This document shows positions 6,863 to 11,558 of a stretch of 11,558 nt of DNA, in pieces. The translations under genes and the position numbers were made by a program. Each line of letters begins with the position of its first letter. Within the stretch, counting starts at the first letter, position 1. The notes beneath the pieces were generated by a model. That model was not told where the DNA came from. It saw only the letters and a program-made list of their open reading frames with translations, and searched no databases. Source of the DNA: CAYLYU01 sp964501925 (GTDB taxonomy: Bacteria > Pseudomonadota > Zetaproteobacteria > Mariprofundales > Mariprofundaceae); NCBI GenBank assembly GCA_964501925.1, contig CAZCTM010000044.1:1-11558 (forward strand). The letters are read 5' to 3'.

Positions 6863-7804
6863 ATGAGACGCATTGTACTGGCCGCCGATGTCGGAGGCAC
6901 AAATATTCGAGTCGCCGCTGTGGATCGTCATGGATGCATCCTTGGTCACCATAAACAAAAGGCCTGTTTGTCGGACATTCCCTTTTCTAACTTGAAAGAG
7001 GCCGAGGCATGGGTTCTTGAACAACTGGAGATCCCACTGAGGAATATGCAGAAGAGATTCCCGGATTCGCAAGCGGCCGGCATCGGTTTTCCCGGCTTTT
7101 TTGAGGGATTTTCCGGCGTATTGGTTTCTTCCCCAAACCTTCCCATGTTGAAAAATATTGATCTTTCCTCATATCTGTCCGAGCAGCTTGGACTACCCGT
7201 TTTAGTCCAGAATGATGCCCTGACAGCTGCCATCGGTGAGTTTCGTTTCGGCAGTGGTGAGGAACATGAAAGCCTCATCCATATCACCATGGGGACTGGA
7301 GTTGGCGGCGGTTTGATTGTGAAGGGAAAGCCCTATCCGGGCGATGGCGGCATGGCAATGGAGATTGGCCACCTGCAGGTGGAAAAGAATGGGCGTCAAT
7401 GTGGGTGCGGCAACAGGGGATGTCTGGAAAAATATACGTCCGCGACCGCAGTAGCCGCCCGCTATGAGGAATTAAGCGGCAACAAGGTGGAAGACGCGGA
7501 AGATGTACACCGGCTTGCCCTGGATGACGATGCCTCAGCCAGAAAAGTTATTGAAGAGGCTGGAGCCTATCTTGGCAAAGCACTGGCCGACACCGTCAAG
7601 CTCCTGGATGTACGAAACATCAGCATTAGCGGCGGCCTGACCTCTGCCTGGGACATGCTGCTGCCACCCCTGCACTCAGCCCTGGAAGATGGCCTCATTC
7701 CTCCCATGCGGGGCAAGGTCCGGTTATCTCTCTCCACACTGGGGGACTTTGCCGGTTTGCTTGGCGCATCCGTTCTGGCCTTTGACAAGGTTATAAAAAA
7801 GTAA
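6863..7804 (+). CDS. ROK-family sugar kinase, probable glucokinase
   Basis: A 313-aa ROK-family protein without an N-terminal DNA-binding domain, so a kinase rather than a ROK repressor. It most likely phosphorylates glucose with ATP to give glucose-6-phosphate. ADVGGTNIRVA (8-18) is the phosphate-binding loop. QNDALTAAIGE (116-126) holds the catalytic Asp118. MGTGVGGGLIV (143-153) is the second ATP motif. MEIGH (166-170) provides the sugar-contacting Glu167 and the zinc ligand His170. Nine residues later come Cys180, Cys182 and Cys187 in CGCGNRGCLE, the ROK zinc site. GGAGAGG lies just before the ATG, 13 nt after the glgA stop, so the two are an operon. The glycogen setting favours glucose. 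Mannose, fructose or N-acetylglucosamine remain possible because the ROK family is broad. Confidence 0.88.
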   Translation: MRRIVLAADVGGTNIRVAAVDRHGCILGHHKQKACLSDIPFSNLKEAEAWVLEQLEIPLRNMQKRFPDSQAAGIGFPGFFEGFSGVLVSSPNLPMLKNIDLSSYLSEQLGLPVLVQNDALTAAIGEFRFGSGEEHESLIHITMGTGVGGGLIVKGKPYPGDGGMAMEIGHLQVEKNGRQCGCGNRGCLEKYTSATAVAARYEELSGNKVEDAEDVHRLALDDDASARKVIEEAGAYLGKALADTVKLLDVRNISISGGLTSAWDMLLPPLHSALEDGLIPPMRGKVRLSLSTLGDFAGLLGASVLAFDKVIKK

Positions 7805-10357
7805 CTACAGCCAGGTCATCAGGCCCAGGGAGTGGGGGTGAGCCATGTCTTTATGAATCGGGTACATCCGCACCTGATAGGAAAAATTCCCGGTATCATC
7901 GGGATGAAGGTTCACTTCATATTTTCCATCACCAAGATGCTGGAGCTTGATGGCGCTGTATTGCTTGTAGTCACCCTTCCTTGATGGCCGGCTGATGACT
8001 GCTTCCACGCATAAATCATCCGCTGACAGGCCATCAAGACGCGCCTGTACATGCAGAATAATCTGGTCACCGTATTTCCAATGGCAATTAGCAGGGGTGG
8101 AATCAATCTGCTTAAGTGAAATATTGGGCCAGGCCTTGCGTATTTTGGCCTTCCACTGGCTCAGATCCCTGGCGCGCTGGAATTTTCCCTGCCGCAGTTC
8201 CCTACCCCTCCTGGACGCCGGCACATAAAACGTCCTGGCATAATCGGAAACCATGCGATCTGTATTAAAGTGGGGAATGGAACTGATCATGGCGCGTTTG
8301 GACACACGAACCCAATCGTCGGAGAAGCCGCTCTCATTACGCCGGTAATAGGTAGGAATGACATCATATTTGAGTACATGGTAGAGGGAGATGGCGTCTT
8401 CTTCATCGGTCAGCCATTCATCTCCAAGTTCGTGTTCACAACCAATCACCCAGCCATTATCTCTTTCATATCCCTCAGGCCACCAGCCGTCCAGAACGCT
8501 CAGGTTCGGCGCTCCATTCATAGCTGCCTTCATACCGGATGTGCCGCTTGCCTCCATGGGACGGCGGGGATTATTCATCCATACATCCACGCCGGAGAGC
8601 ATGTAACGGGCCAGGGTGATATCATATCCTTCAATCATCATGACCTTGCCGGTAAATTCCTTCTTTCGGGAAATATGATGGATTCTCCTGATCAGCTCCT
8701 GGCCGGGATGATCCGCGGGATGAGCCTTGCCGGCAAAGAGAAAAACCACCGGCTTGTCAGTATTATTGATGAGTTTGAGCAACTTTTCATCATCATGGAA
8801 CAGCAGAGTGGCCCGTTTGTAGGTTGCAAAGCGCCTGGCAAAACCGATTACCAGCGTGCGAGGGTCAAAACAGGCAGTCATTTCCCTGACCAGTTCTTCA
8901 CTCTCACCATTCCGTTTGGCCTGCCTTAGCAGTTGCTCACGCAAATATTGCAGCATCCGCTGTTTATTGGTCTGTTTGATACTCCAAAACAATTGATCCG
9001 GAATATTCTCGATCTTTTGCCAGAATTTAGGGTCGAGGAGGTGACTTCGCCACTGACCTCCGAGATGAAGATCAAAGGATGAGATCCATTCCGGAGCAAG
9101 CCAGCTGCTCACATGTACGCCATTGGTAATCGAGGAGATCGGGTTTTCATTGGCAGGTACTTCCGGCCAGAGCGGACTGCACAGCCTGGCGGTCACTTCG
9201 CCATGCAACCTGGACACGCCATTCTGGTAGGCCGACCCACGCAGCGCCAGCGCCGTCATATTAAAACCGCTGCCATGACCGAAATCTCCACTGCCAAGCT
9301 GACGCAGACTGCCCATGTTCATTCCCGCCTTTTTGGCATACCCCGCAAAATAGCCCTCAAACAGTTCCAGGGGGAAGATATCATGACCTGCCGGGACTGC
9401 CGTGTGAGTCGTAAATATACTGGAGAACCTCACCGCTTCCACCGCTTCATCGAAGTTCAGGGAATGCTCTTTCATCTTCTCACGCACCCGTTCCAGAAGA
9501 CTGAATGCCGCATGACCCTCATTGATATGCCATGCGGTCGGTTCGACCCCGATTGCGCGCAGACCGCGGACACCGCCGATACCCAGGCAGATCTCCTGTT
9601 TGATGCGATTTTCCAGTCCACCACCGTAGAGTTGATAAGTAATCTTTCGATCTTCCTCGTTGTTGGAGGGAACGTCCGCATCAAGGAGTAGCATCTGGAT
9701 GTGTCCGACATTGACCCGCCAAAGCTTTAGATCCAGGTCCCTCCCGGGAAGTTCAACCTGAACGAGAATGGGGTTCCCCATCTCGTCCAGTGCGGGCTCG
9801 ATGCACAAATCCTCAAAACGCGTCTCCAGATAGCTGGCAATCTGTTGACCCTGGGCATTGATGAGCTGTGTGAAATATCCATGCCGGTAGAGAAGCCCTA
9901 CGCCGATAAAATTAAGGCCGAGATCACTGGCGGACTTACAGTGGTCGCCGGCAAGAATGCCAAGGCCTCCTGAATAGATGGGCAGGGATTCATGAAGGCC
10001 GAATTCAGCCGAGAAATAGGCTATCAGATGCTCATCGGCATCCTCGAAGGCCCCATGAAACCATTGATGAGTATCCTCTTTATAGGTGTCATAATCCGAC
10101 ATCACACCATTGTACAGGGCCAGGAAGGCGCGATCGCCGGCGATTTCATTCAGTCGCTTTTGACTGATTCGCCGCAGAAACGTACGCGGGTTATGTCCGC
10201 ACAGGCTCCACAGGATGGGATCCATCATAAAAAAGAGAGCCCTGGCCTTGGCAACCCAGGAAAACCACATATCGCCGGCTAATTCATCCAGACGCGAGAG
10301 TCCATCTGGAATGATTGGTCGAACCTGAAAATAAAAATGTTGGCCAGTTTGACTCAC
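7805..10357 (-). CDS. glgP: Alpha-glucan (glycogen) phosphorylase, DUF3417-containing type
   Basis: An 850-aa PLP-dependent phosphorylase that releases glucose-1-phosphate from alpha-1,4-glucans in the cytoplasm. It belongs to the branch with an N-terminal DUF3417 domain (residues about 10-110, including LAGDMWFSW) rather than the classic E. coli/muscle type. The catalytic part has YFSAEFGLHESLPIYSGGLG, WHINEGHAAF, FARRFATYKR and FLFAGKAHPAD. It also has the PLP segment EASGTSGMKAAMNG, with the predicted Schiff-base Lys610. A beta-rich tail ends in FSYQVRMYPIH. I chose the GTG at 10357 because GGAGAGGA lies 6-13 nt upstream. An earlier in-frame GTG at 10402 has no ribosome binding site and sits on the candidate promoter. 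The gene converges on the ROK kinase: its TAG (7805-7807) directly abuts the kinase TAA (7802-7804). No terminator fits between them, so the two mRNAs probably overlap. Confidence 0.95.
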   Translation of the reverse strand: MSQTGQHFYFQVRPIIPDGLSRLDELAGDMWFSWVAKARALFFMMDPILWSLCGHNPRTFLRRISQKRLNEIAGDRAFLALYNGVMSDYDTYKEDTHQWFHGAFEDADEHLIAYFSAEFGLHESLPIYSGGLGILAGDHCKSASDLGLNFIGVGLLYRHGYFTQLINAQGQQIASYLETRFEDLCIEPALDEMGNPILVQVELPGRDLDLKLWRVNVGHIQMLLLDADVPSNNEEDRKITYQLYGGGLENRIKQEICLGIGGVRGLRAIGVEPTAWHINEGHAAFSLLERVREKMKEHSLNFDEAVEAVRFSSIFTTHTAVPAGHDIFPLELFEGYFAGYAKKAGMNMGSLRQLGSGDFGHGSGFNMTALALRGSAYQNGVSRLHGEVTARLCSPLWPEVPANENPISSITNGVHVSSWLAPEWISSFDLHLGGQWRSHLLDPKFWQKIENIPDQLFWSIKQTNKQRMLQYLREQLLRQAKRNGESEELVREMTACFDPRTLVIGFARRFATYKRATLLFHDDEKLLKLINNTDKPVVFLFAGKAHPADHPGQELIRRIHHISRKKEFTGKVMMIEGYDITLARYMLSGVDVWMNNPRRPMEASGTSGMKAAMNGAPNLSVLDGWWPEGYERDNGWVIGCEHELGDEWLTDEEDAISLYHVLKYDVIPTYYRRNESGFSDDWVRVSKRAMISSIPHFNTDRMVSDYARTFYVPASRRGRELRQGKFQRARDLSQWKAKIRKAWPNISLKQIDSTPANCHWKYGDQIILHVQARLDGLSADDLCVEAVISRPSRKGDYKQYSAIKLQHLGDGKYEVNLHPDDTGNFSYQVRMYPIHKDMAHPHSLGLMTWL

Positions 10358-10394
10358 GATTGATCCTCTCCGGTTTGGTCTGAAAAGAGCCGGG

Positions 10395-10423
10395 AGACTC
10401 ACTAAAGCACCCAGTTAAGTCAA
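10395..10423 (-). promoter_or_regulatory. Candidate promoter for glgP
   Basis: On the minus strand TTGACT (10418-10423) is followed after 17 nt by GAGTCT (10395-10400), about 37 nt before the chosen start codon. The -35 is good and the -10 is poor. The same arrangement appears upstream of the symporter gene. It lies between glgP and the neighbouring inverted-repeat element. Confidence 0.28.
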
Positions 10424-10427
10424 TGTA

Positions 10428-10583
10428 TGATGAGGTCGTAAAAAGTCCATCTGTGGTCTTTTTACTCAACGAAAAGCGAAAAACGCGGTTTTCGCTTTCC
10501 TTACAAATCAATATCTTGCATCGCAAACTATCGATTTGCGCGCCCGTCCATGGGCGCATTGATGACTTTTTACGAAGTCATCA
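10428..10583. mobile_element. MITE-like element: terminal inverted repeats enclosing four hairpins
   Basis: Terminal inverted repeats 10428-10447 and 10564-10583 match at 18 of 20 positions; each contains the core TCGTAAAAAGTC or its complement. Inside are four hairpins. The first is 10440-10463 (6 bp, one mismatch, 3 bp). The second is 10473-10498 (10 perfect bp, loop ACGCGG). The third is 10522-10540 (6 bp). The fourth is 10540-10557 (GCGCCC/GGGCGC, loop GTCCAT). A further inverted pentamer CAATG/CATTG at 10421-10425 and 10590-10594 may mark the true outer ends. No open reading frame of substance lies inside, so it is non-autonomous if mobile. It separates glgP from the chalcone-isomerase-like gene and could terminate transcription from the latter. 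I recall similar ACTTTTTACGA-ended repeats in desulfobacterial genomes but cannot name a family. Confidence 0.7.
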
Positions 10584-10588
10584 ATATG

Positions 10589-11161
10589 TCATTGGCTCAG
10601 CATCGCTTCTTTCAAATCGCCATCCGCGGGTTTCCTGCCTAACCAGACCGCCAGCAGGGCATCATTAAAATCCTTGCCCGGGATCACGCCTTTGCGTTCA
10701 CCACGAATTGTGACACTGGTTCCCTTATCCGGCATATAATCAAGTAGAATAATATCGCCTTTTTTTACATCGGAAAACATGGCATTGAATCGATCCAGCC
10801 TTTCATTCAGGCTGAGCATGACCTTCCTCGGCTGGTTTTTCATGAAACCCTCTTTCCATCCATGCACAAGTTTCTCCTTACCCACCTCACCATATAGGAT
10901 ATGCATGGCAACACGCTTGGGACCATCCATATCAATGGCTTCCTCCGCCTTGCGGGTGTTCCTGGTCAGATACAAAGCCCCAACATAAATATCAAAGAAA
11001 AATTTTGTGCGTACGCCAGCACCGTTGAGCAGCAGTTTCGAACCGCCGACCTCAACTGATTCCGATACATTCACACCTTCAACTTCAGCCGCCCAGACCG
11101 GGCCGACCAGAAGAAGTCCAACCAACAGAATTGATTGCAAAAATAAAAATCTATGGCTCAT
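10589..11161 (-). CDS. Exported chalcone-isomerase-like protein
   Basis: A 190-aa protein with a signal peptide: a hydrophobic stretch at about 5-20 (FLFLQSILLVGLLLVG) and a likely cleavage after Ala24 or Ala25 in PVWAAEVEG. The mature part shows the pattern of bacterial chalcone-isomerase-like proteins. These features are VEGVNVSESVEVGGSKLLLNGAG, then RTKFFFDIYVGALYL, then a KRVAMHILYGEVGKEKLVHGWKEGF block, and finally GVIPGKDFNDALLAVWLGRKPAD. Bacterial members are thought to be periplasmic or outer-membrane-facing and are not true chalcone isomerases; I do not know a reaction or ligand. The ATG at 11161 is preceded by GGGAGGTGAC, a strong but close Shine-Dalgarno. The stop codon and last sense codon touch the possible outer end of the adjacent inverted-repeat element, so the extreme C-terminus may have been shaped by its insertion. 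Confidence 0.85.
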   Translation of the reverse strand: MSHRFLFLQSILLVGLLLVGPVWAAEVEGVNVSESVEVGGSKLLLNGAGVRTKFFFDIYVGALYLTRNTRKAEEAIDMDGPKRVAMHILYGEVGKEKLVHGWKEGFMKNQPRKVMLSLNERLDRFNAMFSDVKKGDIILLDYMPDKGTSVTIRGERKGVIPGKDFNDALLAVWLGRKPADGDLKEAMLSQ

Positions 11162-11201
11162 GTCACCTCCCGTTCAAACCCAGCCCGGCTTTCCTGCCCT
11201 T

Positions 11202-11285
11202 TTGTGATTCAGGGCGTCCATGCCCCCTCACCCTGCGGGCGCACTTCGTGCGTCCAATCCAGCTATCCTGCTGGATTGTGATTCG
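11202..11285. repeat. Cluster of three hairpins flanked by a 9-bp direct repeat
   Basis: This lies within the 187-nt gap before the chalcone-isomerase-like gene. Three hairpins follow one another. The first is GGGC/GCCC with loop GTCCAT (11212-11225). The second is an 8-bp stem with loop TTC and one G-T wobble (11237-11255). The third is a perfect 9-bp stem CAATCCAGC/GCTGGATTG with loop TATCCT (11255-11278). TTGTGATTC occurs on both sides (11202-11210 and 11277-11285). The arrangement resembles a REP-type palindromic cluster, or on the minus strand a structured leader of the downstream gene. No U-run follows any stem, so none is a clear terminator. Confidence 0.5.
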
Positions 11286-11348
11286 GAGTATACGGACGAC
11301 TAACCACCACATAAACTAACAAAAATCAGTACCCGGCGATTGGTTAAT

Positions 11349-11558
11349 TTAAGGAATGGAAATCTCACTGATCGGGTTATTCAATCGCCGATTTTCTAAT
11401 GAGGCAACAGTCAGGGACTTGTCTACCAGTCGCAGGGTAAGCAATTTGCCTGTACCTGCCGGATTTGGGCCCATATAAACAGCAAAATTACTTTGCCCCA
11501 AGCGGGTGGGAATAAGCATGCGCATAGGCTTGTTAAACGCTGCTTTCCATGATTCAAG
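11349..11558 (-). CDS. C-terminal end of an unrecognised protein
   Basis: An open frame enters from the right edge and gives 69 codons before a TAA at 11349-11351. The translated segment includes FNKPMRMLIPTRLGQSNFAV, then YMGPNPAGTGKLLTLRLVDK, and ends NNPISEISIP. Alternating hydrophobic and polar residues suggest beta-strands, and the amino-acid make-up looks like real coding sequence. I do not recognise the family, and no membrane segment or catalytic motif is visible. It lies on the same strand as the chalcone-isomerase-like gene, 187 nt upstream of it. The intervening region has palindromic hairpins but no clear terminator, so co-transcription cannot be judged. Confidence 0.6.
   Translation of the reverse strand, partial: LESWKAAFNKPMRMLIPTRLGQSNFAVYMGPNPAGTGKLLTLRLVDKSLTVASLENRRLNNPISEISIP

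Noticed and set aside
8270..8929. 219-codon plus-strand reading frame opposite glgP
   Set aside because: It is antisense to strongly conserved phosphorylase sequence, including motif regions, and its translation has no recognisable domain.
9113..9691. 192-codon plus-strand reading frame opposite glgP
   Set aside because: It is a shadow of the glgP coding frame with no Shine-Dalgarno sequence or domain signal.
11334..11390. 9-bp inverted repeat CGGCGATTG / CAATCGCCG near the end of the partial right-edge gene
   Set aside because: The loop is 39 nt, it spans the stop codon, and no U-run follows, so it is not a convincing terminator. It may be chance.

Overview
The window comes from a bacterial chromosome with roughly balanced base composition. 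It encodes mostly housekeeping carbon and amino-acid metabolism. The carB and pgi products resemble their E. coli counterparts, one gene encodes a secreted chalcone-isomerase-like protein, and there is a small SAP-domain/cysteine protein of a kind I associate with Desulfobacterota and some Gammaproteobacteria. A Gram-negative proteobacterium or desulfobacterote is the best guess; I cannot be more precise from sequence alone. I found no rRNA, tRNA, CRISPR array or intact insertion sequence.

Left part (1-4749), all on the minus strand. Reading right to left: a PutP-like sodium/solute symporter, glucose-6-phosphate isomerase (pgi), alanine dehydrogenase (ald) and the first 90 codons of carB. A strong intrinsic terminator separates ald from carB, and carA is not next to carB.

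Middle (4750-5400). A small SAP-domain gene on the minus strand ends in its own terminator. Between it and glgA lies a 173-nt gap-free imperfect palindrome centred on 5270. Every transition-type departure from perfect symmetry (12 of 12) leaves a G-U pair in plus-strand RNA, which points to a long hairpin RNA read on that strand. This is the most interesting non-coding feature here.

Glycogen block (5401-10357). glgA (ADP-glucose-dependent glycogen synthase) and a ROK-family sugar kinase, probably a glucokinase, form a plus-strand pair. glgP (alpha-glucan phosphorylase of the DUF3417-containing type) runs towards them, and the glgP and kinase stop codons abut with no spacer. With pgi to the left, the window links free glucose, glucose-6-phosphate, fructose-6-phosphate, glucose-1-phosphate and glycogen. 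No branching enzyme, ADP-glucose pyrophosphorylase or phosphoglucomutase is present.

Right part (10358-11558). A MITE-like element with 20-bp terminal inverted repeats enclosing four hairpins lies between glgP and a gene for an exported chalcone-isomerase-like protein. Next come a cluster of three hairpins and the last 69 codons of an unrecognised minus-strand gene that runs off the window.
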